In this document: one piece after another, positions 27,319 through 36,208 of the stretch
Layout: each line of letters opens with the position of its first letter
Position numbering within the stretch: the first letter of the stretch is position 1
DNA from: UBA3495 sp964629875
GTDB lineage: Bacteria; Chloroflexota; Dehalococcoidia; Lucifugimonadales; UBA3495
Reading direction: 5' to 3'
Assembly (NCBI GenBank): GCA_964629875.1
Contig: CAZVRK010000003.1
Location: forward strand, 1-64,000
Length of the DNA stretch: 64,000 nucleotides
Program-made: the position numbers and the translations under genes
Notes under the pieces: generated by a model
The model's database searches: none
Told to the model about the DNA's origin: nothing
What the model saw: only the letters and a program-made list of their open reading frames with translations

Positions 27319-29730
27319 ATGCTGGTACCTCTAAGTTGGTTGAAAGAATATATAGATATAGAAGTAGACCCCACTATATTGGGGCAACGCTTAACAATGT
27401 CCGGAATAGAACTAGGAGAAATTATAGTACACGGCGGATGGGAAAACTGTTATGTCGGAAGAGTTATCTCCGTCAGCAAACATCCCAACGCTGATCGTTT
27501 GAACTTGTGCAAAGTTAGTACTAACGAGAAAGAAGTAGAAGTAGTTTGTGGAGCTCCTAATGTTGCCGCCGGCCAGAACATATGCTTTGCACAAATAGGT
27601 GCAACCCTGCACAATCCCAGGACTGGAAACACTGAAACATTAAAAGCAGCACAAATCCGAGGAATTACTTCCCAGGGGATGATATGTTCTGAGTTGGAAC
27701 TTGGAATTGGTAACAGTCATGAGGGAATTGTAGTACTACCAAATGATGCCCCTATCGGAATGCCTCTTGACGATTACCTTGGGGACACCTTACTGGACCT
27801 CGAACTCACTCCAAACAGATCTGATTGTCTATCCATGCTAGGTGTAGCCCATGAAGTAGCTGCCATATTCAAATTATCTGTGAAAGAACCCAGCTTACAA
27901 TATGAAGAATTTGAGCCTAATATCAGTGCAGTAATCAATGCGCAAGTTGAAGATCATGACTTATGCAAACGGTACACTGGAAATGTCATAACAAATATAA
28001 ATATAGGAAGCTCTCCCGAGTGGATGCAAGACCGCTTGTCAAAGGTTGGAATAAGGTCCATTAACAACATAGTTGATATCACTAACTACGTAATGCTTGA
28101 ATACAACCAACCACTGCATGCGTTTGATCTAGACAAGATTGAGAATGGAACGATAATAGTCAGACGAGCAAGACTGGGCGAAACGTTAGAAACTCTGGAT
28201 GGTATAAATCGTACGCTCACTAAAGACAACTTGGTTATAGCTGATTCTAATAAGCCAATTGGACTGGGAGGCGTTATTGGAGGAGCTAATAGTGAGATAG
28301 ATGAAAATACTACCTCCATATTCCTAGAGTCAGCCACTTTTGACAATTACAACAATAGAGCGACTGCTGAATCCTTCCAACTCAGAACCGAGGCTACCCT
28401 TAGGTTCGAGAAAGGATTGAGACCTGAGCTAGCTCCTATCGCACTTCGACGTGCATCTCAACTCATCCATGAACTAGCAGGCGGCAACGTATGCACTGGA
28501 TCAGTAGACATCCAGTCAACCGACCTACAACTTGAGCCAACCATTAAGCTAAATCTGTCCAAATTAAATAGAATACTGGGAATGAATATTGACTCTAATA
28601 CAGTTCTCTCTGTATTAGAGTCTCTAGGTATGAAAATTTCACTTGTTAGTACCGATGAAATGTTTGTAATACCACCCTATTGGCGAAACGATCTGCAGAT
28701 AGAAGAAGATTTGGTCGAGGAAGTAATACGTATAATCGGATATGAAGAAGTACCTACGATACCTCTATCAACGCCAATACCTCATAAGATCAGAATCCCC
28801 TCAATAGATTTGCGGAACACACTCAGGGATTCATTTGCTTCCATTGGATTACAAGAAACAATCAGTTATCCGTTAATTACATTGGACTCATTGAAACAGT
28901 GTGTCCCACTAACAGACGAGCAGATACCACTAGAAGTCGCCAATCCAATGAATTCCGAGCAAGAATATCTGCGGCCTAGCCTGAGGCCAAGCATATTGCA
29001 AACATTAAGCTATAACCAGACTCACACAGATCCTGATATGCCAATCAGATTGTTCGAAACTGGCAGGGTATTTATACCAAGAAAACCAAACCTGCCACTA
29101 GAAAAAGATATGATCGTCGGTGTCATATCAGGACCGCTCACTCCTCCTTCTTGGATTACTAGGAATGACAACACCGATTTTTATGATCTCAAAGGACTAG
29201 TTCATGCCGGACTACTCAAAACCGGCATCACTGCAACATACGAAGCACATACAGAAATGTGCTTTAACGAATCATCTTGTGCCCGCATTTTGGTAGGCAA
29301 TTTAGAGATAGGCGTTATCGGTGAGTTGTCTCAAACAGTAATCAATGCATTTGATATTAGAAGTCCAAATGCCATAATGTTCGAGCTGGATCTGAACACA
29401 ATCCTAGAGTCTCAGCAGACCTCAAAATGGGAATTTAACCCGCTATCTCGCTTTCCGACAGCTAAACGAGACCTTGCGTTAATGCTACCGCAACATATAC
29501 CAGCCGAAAGTGTAATACAGGCATTAGTTAAAGATAAGCTAGTTACTAACGCCAACATCTTTGACGTATATTCAGGTGAAACACTACCTTCGGGCATGAA
29601 ATCTTTGGGAGTACACATATATTTCCAAGCATCAGATCGGACTCTAACAAATAAAGACGTAGATAAAGCTCTTAGCACCCTTTTAAAAGCAATTGAAAAA
29701 GAACTGCAAGCAGTCTTACGCACTACCTAA
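27319..29730 (+). CDS. pheT: phenylalanyl-tRNA synthetase beta subunit
   Basis: An 803-residue beta subunit. Domains in order: the B1 N-terminus MLVPLSWLKEYIDI; an OB-fold tRNA-binding domain (about 40-150, with HPNADRLNLCKVST and VVCGAPNVAAGQN); the B3/B4 editing domain (about 210-370, GIRSINNIVDITNYVMLEYN and GLGGVIGG); B5 (about 400-475); the core-like domain; and the C-terminal FDX-ACB anticodon-binding domain with PLSRFPTAKRDLALMLP. It shares the promoter upstream of pheS. Confidence 0.97.
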   Translation: MLVPLSWLKEYIDIEVDPTILGQRLTMSGIELGEIIVHGGWENCYVGRVISVSKHPNADRLNLCKVSTNEKEVEVVCGAPNVAAGQNICFAQIGATLHNPRTGNTETLKAAQIRGITSQGMICSELELGIGNSHEGIVVLPNDAPIGMPLDDYLGDTLLDLELTPNRSDCLSMLGVAHEVAAIFKLSVKEPSLQYEEFEPNISAVINAQVEDHDLCKRYTGNVITNINIGSSPEWMQDRLSKVGIRSINNIVDITNYVMLEYNQPLHAFDLDKIENGTIIVRRARLGETLETLDGINRTLTKDNLVIADSNKPIGLGGVIGGANSEIDENTTSIFLESATFDNYNNRATAESFQLRTEATLRFEKGLRPELAPIALRRASQLIHELAGGNVCTGSVDIQSTDLQLEPTIKLNLSKLNRILGMNIDSNTVLSVLESLGMKISLVSTDEMFVIPPYWRNDLQIEEDLVEEVIRIIGYEEVPTIPLSTPIPHKIRIPSIDLRNTLRDSFASIGLQETISYPLITLDSLKQCVPLTDEQIPLEVANPMNSEQEYLRPSLRPSILQTLSYNQTHTDPDMPIRLFETGRVFIPRKPNLPLEKDMIVGVISGPLTPPSWITRNDNTDFYDLKGLVHAGLLKTGITATYEAHTEMCFNESSCARILVGNLEIGVIGELSQTVINAFDIRSPNAIMFELDLNTILESQQTSKWEFNPLSRFPTAKRDLALMLPQHIPAESVIQALVKDKLVTNANIFDVYSGETLPSGMKSLGVHIYFQASDRTLTNKDVDKALSTLLKAIEKELQAVLRTT

Positions 29731-29768
29731 CGATGTTAACCTATAAACTAAAAAAGGATTACCACTAG

Positions 29769-31073
29769 ATGGAATCTAATCATAGCCACGGACATAGGCA
29801 TTCCAACGAAGACATGCTAAGCGTTGAACAAGCATTTGACCAGATACTCGAGGTTTTCGGGCCGCTCAACTCTGAAAGCAAGCCAATTCTGGACACTATA
29901 GGTCAAATACTATCCAGCGACGTTAAGTCTCCTATTGAGATACCGCCTCTCGACAATTCTGGCATGGACGGATATGCCGTAATATTTGACGATATAAAAG
30001 GCGCCAATGAAGCGAGTCCTATAACACTAGACATCATAGATACTGTGCCTGCAGGACAAATTTCAGACAAACAAATCGTCAATGGGACTACTATCCGTAT
30101 CATGACAGGAGCGCCAGTACCCAATGGCGCTGATACAGTTATACCATTTGAAGAAACTGACGAGATGTCTCGTAGCGTAACATCGTCTCCCATATCCCAG
30201 GTGTCTATCCTGTCTGCATTACCAAAATACGCAAACATTAGACCAGCTGGGGAAGATGTTAAGTGTGGTCAAATGGTTCTCGAATCCGGTACCGAGATTA
30301 GGCCAGCTGAGGTCGGAGTATTAGCTTCGCTAGGAGTATCTAATACACACGTTATCAGGAGGCCAATAGTCTCTGTATTATCAACTGGAGACGAGCTAGA
30401 GGCATTAGACCAAGAATTACGCGAAGGGCACATCTACGACAGCAATACATATAGCATAGCATCATCTATTTCCGCTGCAGGCGGGATACCGAATATTTTA
30501 GGTATAGCTAGAGATAATATACAAGACTTAGAATCCAAGCTATCTTTAGCTGCATCGTCAGACTTGATAATTACTTCTGCTGGAGTCTCAAAAGGTGACT
30601 ACGACCTAGTTAAAGACGTCCTTATGAACAACGGTGACATGAACTTTTGGTCTGTCCGCATGAGACCTGCCAAGCCACTAGCATTCGGCATATTACGACC
30701 TATAGATAATCACAGCCTGCCTCTAATTGGTTTACCTGGAAACCCTGTAAGCGCAATGGTCGCATTTGAAATGTTCGCTAGACCTGCAATCAGAAAGATG
30801 CTCGGTTTTACAAACCTACACCGACCAAAGATAAACGGCATTCTCACATCCCCGATATACAACCATGATGGTCGAAGAGTATATGCTAGGGTAGAGGTAA
30901 CATCTAAAGAAGGTATATACTATGCTAATCCCACAGGACCGCAAGGTTCAAACATATTAACATCAATGACCAGGGCTAATGGATTAGCTATATGCCCTGA
31001 AGATATAGATATGAAAAATAGTGGCGAAGTCGTAGAGATCATAATGATAGATCGTAATGAAGAAGGAGACTAA
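29769..31073 (+). CDS. moeA: molybdopterin molybdotransferase MoeA
   Basis: Inserts molybdenum into molybdopterin. Residues about 60-75 hold PLDNSGMDGYAV; domain III (about 195-345) has VLSTGDEL, IYDSNTYSIASSI, ITSAGVSKGDYDLVKDVL and PLIGLPGNPVSAMVAFEMF. The length of 434 is normal. A His-rich N-terminus (SNHSHGHRHSNED) is unusual and might bind metal. It implies that the cell makes molybdoenzymes; selenoproteins and molybdoenzymes often coexist in anaerobic formate metabolism, but none is seen here. It overlaps the next gene by one base (TAATG). Confidence 0.94.
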   Translation: MESNHSHGHRHSNEDMLSVEQAFDQILEVFGPLNSESKPILDTIGQILSSDVKSPIEIPPLDNSGMDGYAVIFDDIKGANEASPITLDIIDTVPAGQISDKQIVNGTTIRIMTGAPVPNGADTVIPFEETDEMSRSVTSSPISQVSILSALPKYANIRPAGEDVKCGQMVLESGTEIRPAEVGVLASLGVSNTHVIRRPIVSVLSTGDELEALDQELREGHIYDSNTYSIASSISAAGGIPNILGIARDNIQDLESKLSLAASSDLIITSAGVSKGDYDLVKDVLMNNGDMNFWSVRMRPAKPLAFGILRPIDNHSLPLIGLPGNPVSAMVAFEMFARPAIRKMLGFTNLHRPKINGILTSPIYNHDGRRVYARVEVTSKEGIYYANPTGPQGSNILTSMTRANGLAICPEDIDMKNSGEVVEIIMIDRNEEGD

Positions 31074-31492
31074 TGACTACAGAGGAACAAAGCACTTTAG
31101 AAGAACAGACAAAGGAGATGCTTTACAAGGTCAGTTTTGACAAGTTGGAGGCACTAGGCCGATCAGCTATTTACGTGTTAGCGTCAAGATTGCCAGAATC
31201 GGCTCCATCAATAAATAGCCCGAATTACACAGAGTTAAAACCCCAGAAACTCGTCGATGAGATAGCCAAACATTCGAAAGGCCAAGATAGTTATATCACT
31301 ACAGATATGCCTATCCAGGAGATGGTATTTAGAATAATATTGGGAAAACGTAACCGACCAATATCACTGAATGACATACACCACGAACTAACAGAGAAAT
31401 GGTCTACCCCGATCAGACCTATAACAATATCCAAGACCGGACTTATGAGGATATTAGATTCCGATACGTACTATGGCTTCGTCGAAGCGTGA
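31073..31492 (+). CDS. hypothetical protein coupled to moeA
   Basis: A 139-residue protein I do not recognise. It is predicted soluble and mainly helical. The C-terminal 70 residues (MVFRIILGKRNRPISLNDIHHELTEKW split by a basic turn) look like a winged-helix or RecQ-like DNA/RNA-binding module: helix, turn, SLNDIHHEL helix, then strands around ITISKTGLMRILDSDTY. This is inference from the hydrophobic pattern only. Its ATG overlaps the moeA stop by one base, so translation is probably coupled, but the functional link is unknown. Confidence 0.65.
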   Translation: MTTEEQSTLEEQTKEMLYKVSFDKLEALGRSAIYVLASRLPESAPSINSPNYTELKPQKLVDEIAKHSKGQDSYITTDMPIQEMVFRIILGKRNRPISLNDIHHELTEKWSTPIRPITISKTGLMRILDSDTYYGFVEA

Positions 31493-31525
31493 TTTCTAGA
31501 TACTATTGAATCGCGGCTGAGTAGG

Positions 31526-31903
31526 TTAGTTAGTCGGGCTAGTATCCTTAGCAATATGACTATTAGCTAGCTCTACTATCTTCTCAAACGCCGCGGGATC
31601 ATTGACCGCCAAATCAGCCAAGTTCTTACGATCTACTTCCACACCTGCTAGTTTCAGACCGTGCATGAACTGACTATACGTCAGACCAAGCGCTCTAGAC
31701 CCGGCCCCTATCCTAACTATCCAGAGCCTACGGTAGTCATGTTTGCGGTCTCGTCGATCTCGGTAAGAGTGTGACCACGCGTGCAACAGAGCTTCTTTAG
31801 CTCTTCTATATTGTCTATGAGAAGATCCATGGAACCCTCTGGCTGCTGACAGGACCTTCTTATGTCTTCTTCTAGAGGTGAATCCCCCTTTTACTCTCGG
31901 CAC
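31526..31903 (-). CDS. rplT: 50S ribosomal protein L20
   Basis: A 125-residue L20, essential for early 50S assembly. Landmarks: VKGGFTSRRRHKKVLSAARGF, GSSHRQYRRAKEALLHAW, RDRKHDYRRLWIVRIGAGSR and GLTYSQFMHGLKLAGVEVDRKNLADLA. It is the last gene of infC-rpmI-rplT, the canonical order. The stop is about 34 bases from the convergent hypothetical gene next to moeA. Confidence 0.97.
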   Translation of the reverse strand: MPRVKGGFTSRRRHKKVLSAARGFHGSSHRQYRRAKEALLHAWSHSYRDRRDRKHDYRRLWIVRIGAGSRALGLTYSQFMHGLKLAGVEVDRKNLADLAVNDPAAFEKIVELANSHIAKDTSPTN

Positions 31904-31936
31904 TATATCTCTCCACTGGCAATACGTCTCATCGGT

Positions 31937-32134
31937 TTAACCATATGGCAATAACCGCTTAAATCGTTTCACATCTTTAGAATTTACTGGCAACTTACTA
32001 GCATACTTGCGAGTGACTTTCGTAGGTTTTTTCCGTCTTAGGTGGCTGCTCATACGCTTCATTCGCATTAGCTTGCCAGTACCAGTTACATGTAGCCGTG
32101 CTTTAGCACCTTTGTGGGTTTTAAGTTTTGGCAT
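31937..32134 (-). CDS. rpmI: 50S ribosomal protein L35
   Basis: A 65-residue, very basic protein. The family core MPKLKTHKGAKARLHVTGTG and SSHLRRKKPTKVTRKY is clear. The length is normal. Its start overlaps the end of infC by 14 bases. Confidence 0.97.
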   Translation of the reverse strand: MPKLKTHKGAKARLHVTGTGKLMRMKRMSSHLRRKKPTKVTRKYASKLPVNSKDVKRFKRLLPYG

Positions 32135-32675
32135 CTGCTAAATCTTCATCTTTCTTTTCAGTCTTAGTAGTGTTGGGTATAAGAATCATCGACAGAGCTC
32201 TGCCTTCCATAGAAGGAGGTTTTTCGAGCCTTATCTCATCTTTGAGATCTTCTGCAACCCGCTTCAACAGGCCAAGCCCTACCTGTTGATGGACACTTTC
32301 TCTGCCCCTAAATCTAACCGTCAATTTTACTTTTGCTCCGTCTCCAATGAATTCCTTGACCTTACGGAGCTTAGACTCCAGATCGTGCTGTCCTATATTA
32401 GGCCTAAACCTAACTTCGCGAAGTTCTGTGCTTTTTTGGCTTTTCCTGGATTCACGTTCTTTCTTTGAGTAGAGGTACCGAAGCTTTCCGTAATCCAACA
32501 TCCTAGCCACAGGAGGATCTGCGTTCGGTGCTACCTCTACCAAATCCAGTTCCTGTTGACGCGCCATTTGGATCGCATCACCAAGAGTCATTACGCCTAA
32601 CTGTTCCCCGGCCTCACCGATAACTCGTACCTTTGGAGCCCGAATGCTTTCGTTCGACTTATACTCTCTAGCTAT
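32121..32675 (-). CDS. infC: translation initiation factor IF-3, probable AUA start
   Basis: Binds 30S subunits and proofreads start-codon choice. The N-terminal domain begins AREYKSNESIRAPKVRVIG and the C-terminal domain carries VRFRPNIGQHDLESKLRKV and the KVKLTVRFRGRE segment. With the start at the ATA codon 32675-32673 the protein is 184 residues, the normal length. That ATA follows GGAGGT (32687-32682) by six bases. The only upstream in-frame ATG (32726) overlaps the -10 of a good promoter and would not be in the mRNA; no ATG/GTG/TTG lies at a suitable position. Rare starts (AUU in E. coli) are known in infC and allow IF3 to repress its own synthesis, so autoregulation is likely here. Confidence 0.9.
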   Translation of the reverse strand: MAREYKSNESIRAPKVRVIGEAGEQLGVMTLGDAIQMARQQELDLVEVAPNADPPVARMLDYGKLRYLYSKKERESRKSQKSTELREVRFRPNIGQHDLESKLRKVKEFIGDGAKVKLTVRFRGRESVHQQVGLGLLKRVAEDLKDEIRLEKPPSMEGRALSMILIPNTTKTEKKDEDLADAKT

Positions 32676-32724
32676 ATTATTACCTCCGCAATACCCACTA
32701 ACGCTTATTTTTAGTTGAGCAAAC

Positions 32725-32753
32725 AATTTATCACACGGGTTTTACTCAGTCAA
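32725..32753 (-). promoter_or_regulatory. promoter of infC-rpmI-rplT
   Basis: On the minus strand TTGACT (32753-32748), a 17-base spacer and TAAATT (32730-32725). Transcription would start near 32718, giving a leader of about 40 bases before the AUA codon of infC. Confidence 0.65.
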
Positions 32754-32812
32754 TGCAAATCCTGCCTGTGATAGCGAAATATTGGTATTATCTTTAAGTG
32801 GAAAACACCTAT

Positions 32813-33682
32813 TTAAATATCTTCTCCAAGTTCTTTTAAAAAATCCTCTATATCAGGAGACAACTGGATAGGGGAATTAGATTCATCGGTTAGTGAATTG
32901 TCATATCGTTCTTCTAACTTTTCCATCAATTCCGGCATGCCTTCCGTAGTTGCGATAGTATCCTGTAATTTAGCGTACTGATCTGACCCTTTTTGTTTAT
33001 CTATAAGATGTTCGGGTAGTTCATATAAATTGCATAGAATTTCAACAAGCTTAGCAGTACCTACGAAATCATCTTCAATATCTAAATATTGTGGCAAGTG
33101 TGCTACGAATGTCCTCGTTTCTATACCCATCCGCTCCGCTTCTTGTGATACCAGATAAGTTATTGTGGTTGGGCCCTCGTATGTGCTTTGCTGGACGCCC
33201 ATTTTTAACTGCTCCTCTTTAACAGTTCCTCCATTCCCTAACCCCGACACAATGATAGGACGCGTGTGCGGCACCATATCGTACATACCGCCTATTAGGC
33301 AGTATCGTTCAACATTGAACCATTTAATAAGCTCTATAACACTATCGGTAAATTCTTCACCATATAAATGAGGTTCAAGCAAATGAATGGTTATTAAACT
33401 TGGGCTATTATTTACCGTAGAACACCTAATTGTCGTATTTGGAACATTTACCTGGCGAATCCCTTCATTAAAATATGACCTTGGTCGATATCTAGTAAAA
33501 TCATAGAATGTTCCAGGTGCTGTCAATCGACCTATCTCCTCGGATTTAAGATGTCTCTCGATTCTACTCAGTGCCAACGTTCCTATATTACCAACATCAA
33601 TCCATGGTCTTAAGACAATTATGGCGTGAGGTCTATCGATATCCGGCAGAGTATCATTGATATTAAATGCACCAATATTCAT
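32813..33682 (-). CDS. PAC2 family protein
   Basis: A 289-residue PAC2-domain protein (proteasome assembly chaperone 2 fold). Landmarks: the N-terminal AIIVLRPWIDVGNIGTLALS, the GRLTAPGTFYDFTRYRPR segment, and the YCLIGGMYDMVPHTRPIIVSG motif. This is followed by PTTITYLVSQEAERMGIETR. Bacterial and archaeal members are of unknown biochemical role; some are placed in ATP-grasp or proteasome contexts. It lies downstream of the amidohydrolase gene on the same strand. Confidence 0.8.
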   Translation of the reverse strand: MNIGAFNINDTLPDIDRPHAIIVLRPWIDVGNIGTLALSRIERHLKSEEIGRLTAPGTFYDFTRYRPRSYFNEGIRQVNVPNTTIRCSTVNNSPSLITIHLLEPHLYGEEFTDSVIELIKWFNVERYCLIGGMYDMVPHTRPIIVSGLGNGGTVKEEQLKMGVQQSTYEGPTTITYLVSQEAERMGIETRTFVAHLPQYLDIEDDFVGTAKLVEILCNLYELPEHLIDKQKGSDQYAKLQDTIATTEGMPELMEKLEERYDNSLTDESNSPIQLSPDIEDFLKELGEDI

Positions 33683-33755
33683 CTTGAGTATCTCCTGGTT
33701 TTACTGAACGCCTGGCAATAGTCCAGAGTGTATCGGACCAATGGGAACCACTGTA

Positions 33756-34937
33756 TTAGCATTCCCCCATATCCTGCATATCTTCACTTTTCCAGACCAC
33801 ATTACCGTTTATTACAGTCAAAAGCGTGTCGAATCTAACATTCCCATCAACATTATGATTTGCCATATCATGCCAGACAAACCGACCTTCCCGTAAGTTA
33901 AAAACTGCAGCATCCCCTCTCATACCAATTTTCAAAGATCCAATTTCTTCGTCCATACCAATCACCGATGCCGGCTTGTTGGTGCTCGCTGAGACTACAT
34001 CTTCCATCGACAATCCCATAGCGTGGAATTTACTTAATAAGTCATTCATTAAATAAACGGTCCTACCAGCAGGGGCCACATGAATATCAGTACTTATAGT
34101 ATCAGGGGGCATTCCTTGGCTGAGAGCATGTTTAACAACGTCCACATCGCAGTGTATTCCTGCATGGCCTACGTCCATTATTACTCCGCGATCTACTGCT
34201 TCTCTTACCTCTGCACGTATTTTATTATTATTATCCAATATCGACTCATGGTCTCCGTTGAAAGCGTGAGTTGATATATCTCCAGGCCCCAAGAATTCAA
34301 GAACGTTCGGCAAGGGTATGGGAGTACCACTAACATGTACCATCAATTTTGTTCCTGATTTATCAGCTGCCTCCCTAGCAGCTATCATGGCTTTCTCTGC
34401 ATTCCATCGAGCAACAGCATCGTAATGCATCCTGACTTTAACGCCAAATATACTGTTCGGATTAGATTTAATAGTGTCTACAGTCTGATCAACATCTATG
34501 ATACGCAAATCGTGGAGTCCACCGCCGAGGACTCTGTTTGCAGCTAACCCTACTGCTCCGATATGTAAAAATGCTACAAGTCTCGTTTTATGTGCGGGAA
34601 AAACGTAATCTCTCATCGCTCCATAATTCAAAAACCCTGAACTACCGGCATCTACCCCAGTTGTAACTCCGGATGACAAACACGTTTGATCTGCATGAAC
34701 AGCGCTTCCAGTACCCCCATGGTAAAAATGGCCATGCAAATCAATTAGACCAGGAGTTACTAACTTACCGGATACATCCACGGTAATGCTAGATAATTCG
34801 GATGAAATATCCATTGAGACATCCGAAACTACTCCATCCTTAAATGCTATATCTCTCTTATCATAAATATTCTGCCCAGGGTCCAGTAACATCCCATTCT
34901 TCAGGAGCAAGTCATGCTGTTTATTTCCAGTAGTCAT
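33756..34937 (-). CDS. amidohydrolase/deacetylase family metal-dependent hydrolase
   Basis: A 393-residue amidohydrolase-superfamily protein, dihydroorotase/deacetylase-like. The first metal motif is DLHGHFYHGG (residues about 67-76). A GVKVRMH segment near residue 165 supplies the probable carboxylated Lys. A His near VMDVGHAGIH and the TDIHVAPAGR segment with the catalytic Asp complete the metal site. The N- and C-terminal strands form the usual small beta-sandwich. The likely reaction is hydrolysis of a cyclic amide or N-acyl group; the substrate is unknown. It precedes the PAC2 gene and follows an unknown gene, all on the minus strand. Confidence 0.85.
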   Translation of the reverse strand: MTTGNKQHDLLLKNGMLLDPGQNIYDKRDIAFKDGVVSDVSMDISSELSSITVDVSGKLVTPGLIDLHGHFYHGGTGSAVHADQTCLSSGVTTGVDAGSSGFLNYGAMRDYVFPAHKTRLVAFLHIGAVGLAANRVLGGGLHDLRIIDVDQTVDTIKSNPNSIFGVKVRMHYDAVARWNAEKAMIAAREAADKSGTKLMVHVSGTPIPLPNVLEFLGPGDISTHAFNGDHESILDNNNKIRAEVREAVDRGVIMDVGHAGIHCDVDVVKHALSQGMPPDTISTDIHVAPAGRTVYLMNDLLSKFHAMGLSMEDVVSASTNKPASVIGMDEEIGSLKIGMRGDAAVFNLREGRFVWHDMANHNVDGNVRFDTLLTVINGNVVWKSEDMQDMGEC

Positions 34938-35034
34938 TACGTTATATACCTACTCTTTACTTAGTTACTCTATATTCTAGGTCGTTGAAATTATATATGT
35001 TGGAGCATTCAGAAAATCTAAGAGTTTTCTTGGG

Positions 35035-35481
35035 TCACTCAATATAAAAATCATCGTCTTCTGCGTCCCCGTATTCCAGACGCCTCAATCGAGGGTAAAC
35101 TTTTTCCTTAGGGCTCCGGAGATCTTTATCTGAAATATCAGGGGCTTCCAATACTGGTTTCGCCTCCCATTTTTCAACTGCTTCTTTTATTAACCGGTTA
35201 ACTATCTGAGGAGACCTACCCTCAAGCCTACCTACTTGATAAGCGAGTGTAACAGCTAATTGATTAACTGTAATAAGGTCGAATGCATCTGAGTCTCTAA
35301 GGTCTTCCGGCATACCTCCCGCTTGGTCAATAAAATCATCTAACACTTGTCCAATAATGTCAGGAAGACTGTCCAATTCTATCTCTGTCATATATTCAGT
35401 AAGGCAATCAGTCAGCTCAACCACGCCTGCGTCGGGAAGCACTAATCCCAGAAAGTCATCTTGTTGCTTGTCAGAAGCCAT
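35035..35481 (-). CDS. hypothetical protein, 148 aa
   Basis: An acidic, helical, soluble protein that I do not recognise. The segments VVELTDCLTEYMTEIELDSLPDIIGQVLDDFI and the later TVNQLAVTLAYQVGRLEGRSP look like amphipathic helices; the C-terminus (RRLEYGDAEDDDFYIE) is strongly acidic. The ATG has a TAGGAGA Shine-Dalgarno. It heads a minus-strand run with the amidohydrolase and PAC2 genes and is divergent from ybeY. No function can be given. Confidence 0.6.
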   Translation of the reverse strand: MASDKQQDDFLGLVLPDAGVVELTDCLTEYMTEIELDSLPDIIGQVLDDFIDQAGGMPEDLRDSDAFDLITVNQLAVTLAYQVGRLEGRSPQIVNRLIKEAVEKWEAKPVLEAPDISDKDLRSPKEKVYPRLRRLEYGDAEDDDFYIE

Positions 35482-35595
35482 TATCGAATATCTCCTACAT
35501 GGGTTATGAACGGTTGTGATTGCACTTACTAAACGTTTATTTCGCTAGTATATTCTAACATCTTATAAGCAATATTATGCATCCACTATCACTTG

Positions 35596-35624
35596 TTGAA
35601 GGGTCCACATAGCCATGCTATTAT
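35596..35624 (+). promoter_or_regulatory. promoter of ybeY-dnaX-ybaB operon
   Basis: TTGAAG (35596-35601), a 17-base spacer and TATTAT (35619-35624), about 50 bases upstream of ybeY. The divergent gene on the minus strand starts at 35481, so this 190-base space should contain promoters for both directions. Confidence 0.6.
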
Positions 35625-35671
35625 GACCGTATCGAATAAATTCTGTTCTCTGAACGGAGGCTTACCAACCC

Positions 35672-36208
35672 ATGACGTCAGACCGAATGGATATAGACGT
35701 TTCGGTGACAGATGAATTCTCCGATCTCGTATCAGAGGCATGGTTAATAGAGGTGGCAACCACTTCTCTTCAAACCGCATTCCCCGACACTCTACCCGGC
35801 CATGTAAGTATATTGATAACCGACGATGCCTACATACAACATCTTAACTCTACTTATAGAGGCTTGGATGAGATAACCGATGTGCTAGCATTCTCAAGCC
35901 AACATAACGGACATTGGGAAGGCGTAATTAACGATAAACCACTGCTAGAAGACTCCTCACAGCATTTCGTGTTTCCTCCAGGAATAACCCAGCCACTCGG
36001 AGAAATAGTAATATCCTACCCACAAATTGAGAGGCAGGCGCGTGAAAGCAATAATTCAATCTCAAAAGAGCTATCATTTATCACAGGACATGGTATTCTG
36101 CATTTAGCTGGTTATGATCACGAAGAACCAGATGACGCCGCAAGTATGAGATCTAAGGAACTAGAGATACTGTCATTAATAAATTTCGAGGGTTACCATG
36201 ACATCTGA
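35672..36208 (+). CDS. ybeY: endoribonuclease YbeY (16S rRNA maturation)
   Basis: A 178-residue metalloprotein of the UPF0054 family. The zinc motif HGILHLAGYDH is intact, and LNSTYRGLDEITDVLAFS earlier in the chain is the conserved substrate-side strand. It acts in 16S rRNA 3'-end maturation and ribosome quality control. The C-terminus overlaps the start of dnaX by 11 bases, implying coupled translation. Confidence 0.95.
   Translation: MTSDRMDIDVSVTDEFSDLVSEAWLIEVATTSLQTAFPDTLPGHVSILITDDAYIQHLNSTYRGLDEITDVLAFSSQHNGHWEGVINDKPLLEDSSQHFVFPPGITQPLGEIVISYPQIERQARESNNSISKELSFITGHGILHLAGYDHEEPDDAASMRSKELEILSLINFEGYHDI

Noticed and set aside
32676..32726. infC start at ATG 32726 (17 extra residues)
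   Set aside because: The ATG overlaps the -10 of the promoter and the added residues do not look like IF3; a strong Shine-Dalgarno precedes the ATA instead.
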